This document shows, piece by piece, positions 1 to 8,807 of a stretch of 64,000 nt of DNA. The DNA is from Anaerobacillus alkalidiazotrophicus. Its GTDB lineage: Bacteria > Bacillota > Bacilli > Bacillales_H > Anaerobacillaceae. Both the position numbers and the translations under genes were made by a program. Each line of letters starts with the position of its first letter. Within the stretch, counting starts at the first letter, position 1. The DNA lies in NCBI RefSeq assembly GCF_001866055.1, contig NZ_MLQS01000030.1:373500-437499 (forward strand), written 5' to 3'. Under the pieces are notes generated by a model. That model searched no databases and was not told where the DNA came from. It was given only the letters and a program-made list of their open reading frames with translations.

Positions 1-284
1 AATACCCTGCCATTTCTAGAGACATAGCTCTTGTTGTTGATGAAAAAATTAATGCTAAACATGTAATGGATGTAATCGAAGACCATGGTGGTAAATTACT
101 CAAATCAGTGCAGCTCTTTGACTTATATCAGGGTGAGAAAATGGAGAGTGGACATAAATCTTTAGCTTTCTCACTTACTTACTTTGACCCAAGCAAAACG
201 TTAACAGACGAAGAAGTAACGAAAGTGCATAATGCCGTACTAGAAGGGTTACAAGATAAGTTAGGAGTAACTTTAAGAGCATAA
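1..284 (+). CDS. pheT: Phenylalanine--tRNA ligase beta subunit, C-terminal fragment
   Basis: The reading frame is open from base 3 and its start lies before the window. The visible ~93 residues are the ferredoxin-like anticodon-binding (FDX-ACB, B8) domain that ends PheT: it begins YPAISRDIALVV and continues with VFDLYQG-like and SLTYFDP segments, finishing with the usual helix before the stop. PheT pairs with PheS to charge tRNA-Phe in the cytoplasm. The next conserved gene, rnhC, follows pheT in B. subtilis as well. A strong terminator follows the stop codon, so this is the end of the pheST transcript. The identification rests on the terminal domain only but is very characteristic. Confidence 0.93.
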   Translation, partial: YPAISRDIALVVDEKINAKHVMDVIEDHGGKLLKSVQLFDLYQGEKMESGHKSLAFSLTYFDPSKTLTDEEVTKVHNAVLEGLQDKLGVTLRA

Positions 285-290
285 TAGCTA

Positions 291-323
291 AAAACGGAAG
301 GGGGAATTTCTCCTTCCGTTTTA
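291..323 (+). terminator. Rho-independent terminator of pheT
   Basis: An 11-bp perfect stem (AAAACGGAAGG at 291-301 and CCTTCCGTTTT at 312-322) with a short loop, immediately after the pheT stop. The 3' arm ends in T residues. Confidence 0.85.
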
Positions 324-537
324 ATATACAAAGTAAGAAATTCTAATTTGAGAGTTGGTAAAGGTCTTCCAGTGAAGCTGCTATTTGGATGGTTTCGTTG
401 CTACTTTGCGATGACCAAATGGAAAAGCGGTTATTCGTGACTCAGACAATTTCGCTTTTTGCAAATTTAAGAAAAAGTTTTTTATGCCGATAGTAATAAG
501 TATATTGAAAAATTAATAATATAAGGGTGGAGAGTCT

Positions 538-975
538 GTGTACGAGATTTCAAATATTATCACTTTGAAAAAAATGGATTATTGTGTATGGAATGTAGTT
601 TTTCAGATGGATGGGGAGCCACTTAATTATTCAACTGATTTTTTATATTTAATAAAAGAAAAAAAATGGGTATGTAATTCATTAATTACACATGAACTTA
701 CTAGTTTGATGCAAGGAAATCAATGTATTTATTGTGGAGAAGATAAAATCGCTTGTTTTATTGCAAGTAGAGATTATCAATTAATTAAACAGAATCTTGT
801 TAACAATACTGATCTTCAAAAGGAAGTAGAAAAGGAGATAAACCTTTCAGTAGAACAAATCTCAACAGAAATTATCGTGATCAATGATAAAGCAAAATGG
901 GAAAAGATAGCAGAAGACAATCGGTTTTACGGAAATATTCTTCGTATAAAAAAGAAAAACGAGAATGTTGATTGA
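538..975 (+). CDS. Hypothetical protein, unknown function
   Basis: A 145-residue cytoplasmic protein that I do not recognise. The GTG start at 538 is preceded by AAGGGTGGAG at 523-532, a reasonable ribosome-binding site. The protein has no signal peptide or membrane segment, and the C-terminus is lysine-rich. It has one CxxC pair (CIYC, about residue 62-65) followed by GEDKIACF, which could be a metal or disulfide site but is not enough to assign a family. It is not part of the pheT-rnhC arrangement of B. subtilis, so it is probably an accessory insertion. The stop codon overlaps the 5' arm of a terminator-like hairpin shared with the convergent rnhC gene. Coding status is supported by the ribosome-binding site and length only. 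Confidence 0.6.
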   Translation: MYEISNIITLKKMDYCVWNVVFQMDGEPLNYSTDFLYLIKEKKWVCNSLITHELTSLMQGNQCIYCGEDKIACFIASRDYQLIKQNLVNNTDLQKEVEKEINLSVEQISTEIIVINDKAKWEKIAEDNRFYGNILRIKKKNENVD

Positions 976-1002
976 CTGTAGTAATCTACTCTCAATCAAC
1001 AT
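965..1002. terminator. Terminator-like hairpin between convergent genes
   Basis: A perfect 11-bp inverted repeat (ATGTTGATTGA at 965-975, TCAATCAACAT at 992-1002) with a small inner GTAG/CTAC stem. It lies at the 3' ends of the 538-975 gene and the oppositely directed rnhC. The T-run is not adjacent, so termination efficiency is uncertain. Confidence 0.5.
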
Positions 1003-1010
1003 ACCCATTA

Positions 1011-1943
1011 TTAAAGTAGCTTTTTTGCCTTTTCTGTATTTGCGAAATGTAACTTGCAGAATTTATTTAAAGCCTGTACACCTTTTTTCTTTATCAGAAT
1101 AGCCGCGGCTTTGTCTACATGAGGACCAGCTCCTTTTGGTATTTCAAACCCTGCAGCCTCACTTAACTTATCCATTTCTTTTACAAAAGCATAACGGGCA
1201 ATAATTGATGATGCTGCAACAGATAAGTGAAGTGATTCTGCTTTTGTATGAAAAAACATATTTTCGTCTTGTACTTTTTCTTTCTGACCAGCAATGTAAC
1301 GATAATAAATATTCCGTTCAACAAATTGATCAATTAAAATTCCATCATAGGGTGTATCGGCTAACTTCTTTTTTAAATGTAGCAGCGCTTGATTATGTAA
1401 TATAGCCTTCATTTTCCCTTGATTCATACCTTTCGTTTGGAGTGAATTATATTTTTCATTAGGAAGAACTAGTAGGCTGTAAGGAATTTCCTTAATTAGT
1501 TGTTTGGCTATTTTGCATATTTCAGGATCTTTCATTCCTTTCGAATCTTTTACTCCGAGTTCTGTAAGTTGTTGGAATTTCTCTTTAGAAACAAAGGATG
1601 CCACTACTGTTATCGGTCCAAAATAATCTCCTGTGCCTACTTCATCAGAGCCAATTAAAGATAGTTGAGATAAACGTTTTTTCTCATCCCCATTATTAAT
1701 CGTCTTATTTTTTTTGTTTTGTTGAACTGCGCCCTTTGCAAATTCCATCCAAATCATAGCTTCTACCTCAGGACGTGCTCCTTGGAATAAAACCTTCCCC
1801 GATTTGTAAGCAGTAACGGTACAATTCGTAGGTTTTGCTGAGAAGACTGCCCCGGGTGGTAGTTTAGATTGTAAACTGTCATTATAAAATTGTTTCATTT
1901 TTTCAATAGTACTAGCTTCTACTAACAAAACTTGTTGGCCCAA
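1011..1943 (-). CDS. rnhC: Ribonuclease HIII
   Basis: Cleaves the RNA strand of RNA-DNA hybrids in the cytoplasm, acting in replication and repair. The N-terminal ~90 residues are the TBP-like substrate-binding domain typical of RNase HIII, and the catalytic RNase H fold follows with the acidic motif SDEVGTGDYFGP near residues 99-110 and a later ILIDQF aspartate near residue 205. The start is taken as TTG at 1943. A longer frame begins with TTG at 1964, but the ribosome-binding site AAAGGAG lies inside that extension, seven bases before the 1943 start, and from that start the protein lines up without gaps with the known Bacillus N-terminus. Length 310 aa, normal for the family. Its position between pheT and zapA matches B. 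subtilis. Confidence 0.95.
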   Translation of the reverse strand: MGQQVLLVEASTIEKMKQFYNDSLQSKLPPGAVFSAKPTNCTVTAYKSGKVLFQGARPEVEAMIWMEFAKGAVQQNKKNKTINNGDEKKRLSQLSLIGSDEVGTGDYFGPITVVASFVSKEKFQQLTELGVKDSKGMKDPEICKIAKQLIKEIPYSLLVLPNEKYNSLQTKGMNQGKMKAILHNQALLHLKKKLADTPYDGILIDQFVERNIYYRYIAGQKEKVQDENMFFHTKAESLHLSVAASSIIARYAFVKEMDKLSEAAGFEIPKGAGPHVDKAAAILIKKKGVQALNKFCKLHFANTEKAKKLL

Positions 1944-2414
1944 AGTGAAAACTCCTTTATTCAATGTGAAATTTAAAGAATTTCATCATTCATTATTCTT
2001 GCTACTAAGAATACTATACCTAGTACGCTAAAATTGTTCGTGAGTATATATTAACATTGATTGTACCATTGTTTCCCATTCCTTCTCAATTATCAAACGA
2101 CATATTTTCAATCGAGTCGGTTCGTGATATGATAGACTGTAGGATTTTTGGATTGAAAGATGTATCATAGCGCTTACTTATTTCGTAACATATAAGAAGA
2201 AAGTATATACAAATTTAAAGTTGGAGAGATGTCTAGTTTCAGCGCCTACCAGCACGGATGCTTCAGTTAGTATACTGCTTGTAGTTACTTTATTGCTGTT
2301 TGTGATAGGTAATATCAGAAGTACAAGGGAGTCCAAAAGTGGTTTTCCTCAAAGCACTTTTGTATCCGTTGCTTTTAAATAAGGGGCTTGAGCTTTTCGA
2401 ATAGGAGGGTCGTT
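1944..2414. other. Intergenic region between rnhC and zapA with repeat remnant
   Basis: This gap separates the divergent rnhC and zapA genes. Bases 2230-2265 (GTCTAGTTTCAGCGCCTAC...) match the start of the repeat family with AGCGCAAGC-type ends found elsewhere in the window, and look like a decayed copy. An 8-bp hairpin, CAAAAGTG (2334-2341) with CACTTTTG (2355-2362), lies about 50 bases before the zapA start. I see no convincing promoter or additional gene. Confidence 0.45.
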
Positions 2415-2675
2415 GTGAGAGAAGAAAATGAAAAACGACGAACTACGGTAACGATAAATGGACAAAAATATGTGATCTCCGGTAGGACGGATGTAGGGCA
2501 TATTATTGAGGTTGCGAATTTAGTTGATAAAAAAATGAAAGAAATGAGAAATGCAAATCCGTATCTTGATAAAATGCAGCTTGCTGTATTAGCAGCAGTA
2601 AATATTAGTGATGAATATTTACGTCTAAAAAAACAAGTAGAGAAAGAAAGACTAAAGAAAGATGGGGAAAAATAA
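2415..2675 (+). CDS. zapA: Cell division protein ZapA
   Basis: A small FtsZ-associated protein that promotes bundling of FtsZ filaments at the division site. The sequence has the ZapA pattern: a short beta-strand region (TTVTINGQKYVISG), then helices containing NPYLDKMQLAVLAAVNISDEYLRLKK and a charged coiled-coil end. The GTG start at 2415 follows AGGAGGG (2403-2409) by five bases and gives 86 aa, the usual length (about 85); a longer in-frame start at 2388 has its reading frame running through the ribosome-binding site and is rejected. cvpA begins three bases after the stop, so the two genes are probably co-transcribed. Confidence 0.9.
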   Translation: MREENEKRRTTVTINGQKYVISGRTDVGHIIEVANLVDKKMKEMRNANPYLDKMQLAVLAAVNISDEYLRLKKQVEKERLKKDGEK

Positions 2676-2678
2676 AAA

Positions 2679-3218
2679 ATGTTTAGTTTACTATTATTTA
2701 TTTTATTAATTACTAGTTTTTTTGTTGGATTTAGGAGAGGTTTCATTCTTCAACTCATTCACTTAACTGGCTTTATTATTGCTTTTATTGTAGCTTATCT
2801 TTACCATGGAGAACTAGCGACTCACATTAGGCTTTGGATTCCATACCCACAATTTCCGACTGATAATCCAGCTTTTATGTTAATAGAGGCATTTAATTTT
2901 GAACACGTATATTACACTGGAATTGCTTTTGCAATCTTATTTTTTTCAACAAAAATTTTATTGCAAATAATCGGCTCTATGTTTGACTTTTTAGCACATC
3001 TACCTATTTTAAGTACTATTAACGGATGGCTTGGTGGTATTCTATGTTTTTTAGAAACATTACTTATTTTAGTAGTTTTACTCCATATCGCAGCCTTATT
3101 ACCTATTGAATTTGTTCAAGATATCCTTAAAGAATCCACGTTTGCAAAGTTAATTTTAGAATATACACCAATTTTATCTAACGAGTTGAAGGAAATGTGG
3201 ATTGAAAATATATTTTAA
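2679..3218 (+). CDS. yshB: CvpA family membrane protein (YshB-like)
   Basis: A 179-residue integral membrane protein of the CvpA family, known in enterobacteria as colicin V production protein; the B. subtilis orthologue in the same place is YshB. Four hydrophobic segments are visible at about residues 3-22, 25-43, 80-104 and 108-143, with the RRGF motif after the first. The cellular role in Bacillus is not established. It follows zapA by three bases and ends at a clear terminator. Confidence 0.85.
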   Translation: MFSLLLFILLITSFFVGFRRGFILQLIHLTGFIIAFIVAYLYHGELATHIRLWIPYPQFPTDNPAFMLIEAFNFEHVYYTGIAFAILFFSTKILLQIIGSMFDFLAHLPILSTINGWLGGILCFLETLLILVVLLHIAALLPIEFVQDILKESTFAKLILEYTPILSNELKEMWIENIF

Positions 3219-3225
3219 TGTATAG

Positions 3226-3262
3226 AAAATAAACTTCTCTATCAATACGAGAGGTTTATTTT
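3226..3262 (+). terminator. Rho-independent terminator of zapA-cvpA
   Basis: A 14-bp stem, AAAATAAACTTCTC (3226-3239) with GAGAGGTTTATTTT (3249-3262), one G-T pair, starting eight bases after the cvpA stop. Confidence 0.8.
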
Positions 3263-3275
3263 CAATTTATCCCCC

Positions 3276-3482
3276 TCTTAAGGGGCAAGTAAGACCCCCA
3301 CCTCAAAACTTAAGAAAATCGAGAAGTTTAGGTGGGGGATAAACTGCCCCTAAAGGTCCGATATAGAATAACTTTCATCAGTGATAGCTGATGATTAGTT
3401 ATTCTTATGCCTGTGGTATAAGTTGAACTAACAATCAGTGGGGGATGAAGGAAAACCCCCACTGATTGAAGTTCAGCTTTAT
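3276..3482 (+). mobile_element. Three-hairpin repeat element, full copy (family A)
   Basis: About 200 bp folding into three successive hairpins: (1) nested stem AGGGGCA (3281-3287)/TGCCCCT (3345-3351) with inner CCCCCACCT/AGGTGGGGG; (2) AGAATAACT (3365-3373)/AGTTATTCT (3397-3405) with an inner ATCAGTGATAGCTGAT; (3) CAATCAGTGGGGG (3432-3444)/CCCCCACTGATTG (3456-3468), extended by TGAAC/GTTCA. A shortened copy lies at 8441-8545 and an inverted partial copy at 26236-26400. There is no open reading frame and no terminal inverted repeat. The layout (subterminal palindromes, no repeats at the ends) suggests a non-autonomous relative of IS200/IS605-type elements, but that is inference. It occupies most of the 509-base gap before polX. 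Confidence 0.65.
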
Positions 3483-3727
3483 GATGAATATTGAACACTA
3501 TAAAGCCTTTTTTGAGATATAACTTTTCATTTTATCTCACTTTCTATTGGGCAGTAGTGTCCAAAAATGAAAACAGAAGTGATCGATAAGTTTAGGTGGC
3601 TACTTGATTATATAGAAGTGTTGATAACAAAACTGAGTGAGTTCAATAATATTTGCTCATATTAGTAAAAAGAAGGTATGATCATTTTGTGAGATATATA
3701 CTCTCAAAATAAAGAGAGGGGTTTATT

Positions 3728-5443
3728 ATGAACAAAAAACAAGTCATAACTACACTAGAAACTATTGCTTTATATATGGAAATAAAAGGTGAAAACAGTT
3801 TTAAAGTTTCAGCTTTCAGAAAAGCTGCACAGGCGTTAGAAGTAGATGAAAGAACACTAGAACAGATAGATGAACCAGCAAAACTTAAAGGTATTGGTAA
3901 AGGGACAGCTACAGTTATAGAAGAACTAAAAAATGAAGGGAAGTCTAGTCTGTTAGAAGAATTAATGAATGAACTACCAGGCGGGCTAATTCCATTATTA
4001 AAGCTACCAGGGCTTGGTGGTAAAAAGATTGGAAAGTTATATCAAGAATTAAATGTTGTAGATGTTAAAACTCTTAAACAAGTTTGTTTAGATGAAAAAG
4101 TACAAGCCCTTGCTGGTTTTGGTAAAAAGACAGAAGAAAAATTATTAGCTGCTATTGAAGACTTTGGAAAGCAACCAGAACGTCTCCCTATTTACGAGGT
4201 TTTACCAATTGCGAAAAGAATTGAAGAAAACTTGGTAAATATGTCTGGTATTATTCGCTTTTCGCGGGCAGGAAGTTTGCGAAGAGTAAGGGAAACTGTA
4301 AAGGACTTAGATTATATTATAGCAACAGATGATCCAAAAGAGATACGTGACCAGCTTTTAAAGTTTCAAAACGTAGGTGAAATAATTGCTGCTGGGGACA
4401 CGAAGGTATCGTTACACTTAAATATGAATGATCTTCGTTTATCAGTAGATTTTCGACTTGTTACAGAGAATGAGTTTGCTACTGCACTACATCATTTTAC
4501 AGGATCAAAGGATCATAACGTTCAAATGAGGCAGCTTGCAAAAGAACGCGGCGAGAAAATTAGTGAATATGGAGTAGAAAATATTGAAACTGGAAAAATA
4601 AGTACATTTCGCTCCGAAGAAGAATTTTTCGAACACTTTGGACTTCAGTACATTCCCCCTGAAGTGCGAGAAGGCGATGGCGAGATTGATGTATGGCAAA
4701 TCGAAAATCCATTAATTTCGTTGGATGATATACGTGGAGATATGCACATGCACTCAACCTGGAGCGATGGAGCAAATTCTATTTTAGAAATGGCCGAAGC
4801 ATGTAGAGAAAAAGGATATTCTTACATTGCAATTACCGATCATTCAAAATTTTTAAAAGTAGCTAATGGCCTTACCGTAGAAAGACTTAAAGAACAACAC
4901 AGAGAGATTGCTAAGCTTAATGAAAAGTGGGATGACTTCAAAATTTTTACTGGTATTGAAATGGATATATTACCTGATGGGACTCTCGATTATGATGATG
5001 AAGTGATAAAAGAAGTTGATTTTGTTATTGCATCGATACATTCATCATTTTCCCAAGATCGAGCTGTAATTATGGAGCGTTTAACAAACGCTTTAAGAAA
5101 TCACCATGTAGATTTAATTGCTCACCCAACAGGTAGGCTGATTGGAAGAAGAGATGGTTATGATGTAGATGTAGATTTGCTGGTTGATATTTCGGTTGAA
5201 ACAAATACAGCTTTAGAACTGAATGCAAACCCTCATCGTCTTGATTTAGCTAGTCATTGGCTAAAAAAAGCTCAAGAAAAAGGGGCGAAGATTATGATTA
5301 ATACAGACGCACATAATTTGGATATGTTAAATGATATGAAAATTGGCGTATCAAGTGCGAGAAAGGGTTGGATAAAAAAAGAAACTGTAATCAATAGTTG
5401 GGATCTTCCTGAACTAAAGAATTATTTAAATAGAAATGATTAA
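3728..5443 (+). CDS. polX: DNA polymerase/3'-5' exonuclease PolX
   Basis: A family X DNA polymerase fused to a PHP-domain phosphoesterase, acting in gap filling and base excision repair. From the N-terminus: an 8-kDa-like domain with helix-hairpin-helix motifs (LKGIGKGTA near 53-62 and LPGLGGKKIG near 93-102); the polymerase palm with catalytic D193 and D195 in the DLDY motif; and from residue ~335 the PHP domain with metal ligands in DMHMHSTWSDG (H340, H342), ITDHS, IASIHSS, IAHP and NTDAH (D527, H529). Length 571 aa matches the family. Start ATG follows GAGAGGGG. mutS2 begins 12 bases downstream, so the two are probably one transcript. Confidence 0.96.
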   Translation: MNKKQVITTLETIALYMEIKGENSFKVSAFRKAAQALEVDERTLEQIDEPAKLKGIGKGTATVIEELKNEGKSSLLEELMNELPGGLIPLLKLPGLGGKKIGKLYQELNVVDVKTLKQVCLDEKVQALAGFGKKTEEKLLAAIEDFGKQPERLPIYEVLPIAKRIEENLVNMSGIIRFSRAGSLRRVRETVKDLDYIIATDDPKEIRDQLLKFQNVGEIIAAGDTKVSLHLNMNDLRLSVDFRLVTENEFATALHHFTGSKDHNVQMRQLAKERGEKISEYGVENIETGKISTFRSEEEFFEHFGLQYIPPEVREGDGEIDVWQIENPLISLDDIRGDMHMHSTWSDGANSILEMAEACREKGYSYIAITDHSKFLKVANGLTVERLKEQHREIAKLNEKWDDFKIFTGIEMDILPDGTLDYDDEVIKEVDFVIASIHSSFSQDRAVIMERLTNALRNHHVDLIAHPTGRLIGRRDGYDVDVDLLVDISVETNTALELNANPHRLDLASHWLKKAQEKGAKIMINTDAHNLDMLNDMKIGVSSARKGWIKKETVINSWDLPELKNYLNRND

Positions 5444-5455
5444 GGAGTTGGGACA

Positions 5456-7816
5456 GTGTTACAACGTGTATGTCGTCTTCTAGAGTACGATAAAATGAAG
5501 AAACAATTGATTGAACATGTAAGCTCTTCGCTAGGTAGAAAAAAAGTAGAAGAACTAGTACCGATGATAAACATTGAAGAAATACAACATGCGCAAAACG
5601 CAACACATGAAGGAACGAAAGTACTCCGTTTAAAGGGGCAGGCACCATTAGGGGGAATACGTGATATAAACGCTAGTGTAAAACGTGCTCAAATAGGTGG
5701 TATGTTAAATGAAATGGAGCTTTTAGATGTTTCAAGTACCATCTACGGTGGAAGAAGATTTAAAAAGTTTATAGAAGATATGCTTGAAGACGAAGTAGAG
5801 CTACCAATACTAGCAGAATTAGTGGCGACGATTACACCACTTACTGATGTAGAACGTGAAATTAAAATGTGTATTGATGACCATGGACATATGCTTGATT
5901 CTGCTAGTCCAACGTTACGTACGATTCGCTCGCAAATTAAAAGTCACGAAGCATCGATTCGTTCAAAACTAGAAAGTATAATCCGGTCATCTAGTAGTCA
6001 AAAGATGTTATCAGATTCAATCATTACAATCCGTAACGATCGTTACGTTATACCAGTAAAACAAGAATATCGTAGTAATTTTGGTGGATTAATTCACGAT
6101 CAATCAGCTTCAGGAGCAACACTATTTATTGAGCCACAAGCAGTAGTATCTATTAATAATCAATTACGTGAAGTTCGGGTTAAGGAGAAGCAAGAAATAG
6201 AAAAGATCTTATTGGAGCTTTCAGAGAAGGTTGCTCTCGTTAGTGATGAACTATTACAAAATGTAATAACGCTAACTGAAATAGATTTTATTTTTGCTAA
6301 GGCCTTATATTCAAAAGTGCTAAAAGCTTCCCAACCAAAATTAAATGACATTGGATATATGAACATGAAAAAAGCTCGCCATCCATTAATTGGACATGAT
6401 GAAGTAGTACCGATTGATGTAGAACTTGGTAAAACATATAGCTCTATTGTCATTACTGGACCAAATACAGGCGGTAAAACAGTTACACTTAAAACAACAG
6501 GATTACTTACTTTAATGATGCAATCAGGTTTACACATTCCAGTTGATGAAGGATCTGAAATGGCTGTATTTAAATCTATATTTGCAGATATTGGTGATGA
6601 ACAATCAATTGAACAAAATTTAAGTACGTTCTCCTCTCATATGACAAATATTATTGATATTTTAGACAAGGTAGATCACGAAAGTCTTGTCCTTTTTGAT
6701 GAACTTGGTGCTGGAACTGATCCTACAGAGGGAGCGGCATTAGCTATTGCGATATTAGACGATGTTTACCAACGTGGAGCACGAATTGTAGCTACAACCC
6801 ACTATAGTGAACTAAAAGCTTATGCTTACAATCGTCCAGGAGCGATAAACGCTAGTGTGGAGTTTGACGTAGAAACGTTAAGTCCTACTTATCGACTTTT
6901 AATTGGAGTTCCCGGTCGTAGTAACGCTTTTGCAATCTCAAAGCGTCTTGGCTTAAGTTCTGATATTATAGATAAAGCAAAGGCACAAATATCGACAGAA
7001 ACAAATAAAGTAGAAAACATGATTTCCTCGCTAGAATCTAGTCAGAAAGCTGCTGAAAAAGAAATTGAAGAAGCGGCGAAAATTCGTGAAGAAGCTGAAC
7101 ACCTTAGAAAAGATCTTGTGGAAAAATTTGCCTCGTTTGAAAGAGAAAAAGAAAAAATTATCGAAGAAGCCGATAAGAAAGCTTATGAAACAGTTCAAAC
7201 TGCAAAAGAGGAAGCTGAATTTATCATTGAGGAACTTCGAGAATTGCAAAAAGAAGCAAGGGTCGTAAAAGAACACCAATTAATTGATGCGAAAAAACGC
7301 TTAGAAGAAGCTGCTCCAAAATTAAAGGATAAAAAGAAAAAAACTGCAGCTACAAATACTATTGGTAAAGAACTACTCCCTGGAGATGAGGTAAAGGTAC
7401 TTAGCTTTGGTCAGAAAGGTCACATTGTTGAAAAAGTGTCTGATAAAGAATTTCAAGTTCAAATTGGGATCATGAAGATGAAAGTAGCAATAACAGATCT
7501 TCAATTACTCGATCGCCCTAAACAAATAGAGAAAAAGCCGATGGCAACGGTACGGGGCACGACAAACCATCATGTGAAACCAGAACTAGATCTTAGAGGT
7601 GAACGGTTTGAAGATGCGATGCAACGTACTGAAAAATATTTAGATGATGCGTTATTGGCAGGATATAATTCGGTGTCAATTATTCACGGTAAAGGAACAG
7701 GTGCCCTAAGAAAAGGTGTACTTCAACTATTGAAAAACCATCCACACGTAAAAAGTTCTAAGATGGCTGCAATGAACGAAGGTGGACTTGGTAATACAAT
7801 TGTTGAATTTAAATAA
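5456..7816 (+). CDS. mutS2: Endonuclease MutS2
   Basis: A MutS-family ATPase without the mismatch-recognition domain; in Bacillus it acts on recombination intermediates and in rescue of collided ribosomes. The ATPase has Walker A GPNTGGKT at 335-342, Walker [17 protein letters not shown] and the TTHYSELK switch. A long charged coiled coil occupies about 510-640, and the C-terminal Smr nuclease domain begins at about 710 (ELDLRG, then [11 protein letters not shown]). Length 786 aa is standard. The GTG start follows AAGGAG by eight bases. The downstream yshE start is 15 bases away. Confidence 0.96.
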   Translation: MLQRVCRLLEYDKMKKQLIEHVSSSLGRKKVEELVPMINIEEIQHAQNATHEGTKVLRLKGQAPLGGIRDINASVKRAQIGGMLNEMELLDVSSTIYGGRRFKKFIEDMLEDEVELPILAELVATITPLTDVEREIKMCIDDHGHMLDSASPTLRTIRSQIKSHEASIRSKLESIIRSSSSQKMLSDSIITIRNDRYVIPVKQEYRSNFGGLIHDQSASGATLFIEPQAVVSINNQLREVRVKEKQEIEKILLELSEKVALVSDELLQNVITLTEIDFIFAKALYSKVLKASQPKLNDIGYMNMKKARHPLIGHDEVVPIDVELGKTYSSIVITGPNTGGKTVTLKTTGLLTLMMQSGLHIPVDEGSEMAVFKSIFADIGDEQSIEQNLSTFSSHMTNIIDILDKVDHESLVLFDELGAGTDPTEGAALAIAILDDVYQRGARIVATTHYSELKAYAYNRPGAINASVEFDVETLSPTYRLLIGVPGRSNAFAISKRLGLSSDIIDKAKAQISTETNKVENMISSLESSQKAAEKEIEEAAKIREEAEHLRKDLVEKFASFEREKEKIIEEADKKAYETVQTAKEEAEFIIEELRELQKEARVVKEHQLIDAKKRLEEAAPKLKDKKKKTAATNTIGKELLPGDEVKVLSFGQKGHIVEKVSDKEFQVQIGIMKMKVAITDLQLLDRPKQIEKKPMATVRGTTNHHVKPELDLRGERFEDAMQRTEKYLDDALLAGYNSVSIIHGKGTGALRKGVLQLLKNHPHVKSSKMAAMNEGGLGNTIVEFK

Positions 7817-7831
7817 TGGGAGGTGAGGAAT

Positions 7832-8242
7832 GTGGACCGGTTATTTCAAATTGATTTCGTTTACACAGCTGCCACCTTTAGTGTTGTAGTTTTAGCTACT
7901 ATTGTTTTCTTAACAATTTTTGAAACAGTAACCAAATATAATAATTGGGAAGAGATCAAAAACGGGAATGTGTCTGTTGCATTAGCGACAGGGGGGAAAA
8001 TATTTGGGGTGGCAAACATTTTTCGGTTTTCAATTCAACATAACGATTCGCTTTTTACAATGTTAACCTGGGGATTTTTCGGATTTGGCTTACTTATATT
8101 TGGTTATTTTGTTTTTGAATTTTTAACGCCACGTTTTAAAGTCGACGAAGAAATACAGAAAGATAATCGCGCTGTCGGTTTACTTTCATTTATCATTTCG
8201 CTTGGTCTTTCCTTTGTTATAGGTGCAGGGATCATAAAATAG
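7832..8242 (+). CDS. yshE: DUF350 family membrane protein (YshE-like)
   Basis: A small membrane protein with two copies of the DUF350 pattern; function unknown. Hydrophobic segments lie at about residues 8-31, 45-65, 77-99 and 113-134. The same gene follows mutS2 in B. subtilis. The GTG at 7832 is preferred, since GGAGGTGA (7819-7826) precedes it at the right distance, while the GTG at 7823 overlaps that ribosome-binding site. The transcript ends at the hairpin at 8385-8422. Confidence 0.85.
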   Translation: MDRLFQIDFVYTAATFSVVVLATIVFLTIFETVTKYNNWEEIKNGNVSVALATGGKIFGVANIFRFSIQHNDSLFTMLTWGFFGFGLLIFGYFVFEFLTPRFKVDEEIQKDNRAVGLLSFIISLGLSFVIGAGIIK

Positions 8243-8384
8243 TTTATTAATTTAACAAGGAAACTAGTTATATATAATATAAATGAGTGAAATAAAGCGA
8301 CATTAAACTATGTCTATTTTAAACGTAACAATTCAACTAGATATACTATCTAGTGGCTAAAAAATTGTATATTATGAAATTCTT

Positions 8385-8422
8385 AAACCGCAAAGAATTA
8401 GTCTTTGCGGTTTCTTTTTTTA
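8385..8422 (+). terminator. Rho-independent terminator of mutS2-yshE
   Basis: A perfect 12-bp stem, AAACCGCAAAGA (8385-8396) with TCTTTGCGGTTT (8402-8413), followed by a T-rich tract. Confidence 0.9.
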
Positions 8423-8440
8423 AAAGGATTATTTTCCCCA

Positions 8441-8545
8441 CTCTTAAGGGACAGTAGGCTCCCACCTCAAAACGTAAGAAAATCGAAAAATTTAGTTGGG
8501 GATGAAGGAACCCCCCATTGATTTAAGTTTTGCTTGATAAATTCT
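8441..8545 (+). mobile_element. Three-hairpin repeat element, internally deleted copy (family A)
   Basis: This copy follows the full copy at 3276-3482 through the left arm and loop of hairpin 1 (CCCACCTCAAAACGTAAGAAAATCG), then jumps directly to the loop and right arm of hairpin 3 (GGGGATGAAGGAACCCCCC, ATTGATT). The junction falls at a GTGGGGGAT-like sequence that in the full copy occurs twice, once in hairpin 1 and once in hairpin 3, so a deletion between short direct repeats explains it. The rest of the 565-base gap up to nasB holds the yshE terminator, a TnrA box and AT-rich sequence. Confidence 0.6.
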
Positions 8546-8703
8546 CAAGCTAGTAAACGAATTTACTCGTTTGATCCCGATTCGTGGAGGGGGTGTCTTA
8601 TGCTGGTGCACTTTTCTTAATACAAATTTTATAGAAAGTCTATATTTTTCTTTATATTTAAAAATAGAAAATAACATTATGATACATCAATGTTTATTTT
8701 GTA

Positions 8704-8720
8704 TGTGAGTAAATGTGACG
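8704..8720 (+). promoter_or_regulatory. Probable TnrA box upstream of nasB
   Basis: TGTGAGTAAATGTGACG matches the B. subtilis TnrA consensus (TGTNANAWWWTNTNACA) at 15 of 17 positions. It lies 88 bases before the nasB start, a sensible place for an activator site. TnrA activates nitrate-assimilation genes under nitrogen limitation in B. subtilis, which fits. No confident -35/-10 pair was found downstream, as is common at TnrA-activated promoters. Confidence 0.65.
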
Positions 8721-8807
8721 TAATTTCTTTATTTTAACTCATTTTATGAAAGAATAAGTAAATAGTAGCAATTAGCTACAACATTATGATTTTGTTAGGA
8801 GATTATC

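Noticed and set aside
7031..7279. Frames overlapping mutS2 on both strands
   Set aside because: Lysine- and phenylalanine-rich shadows of the mutS2 coiled-coil region, with no ribosome-binding sites.
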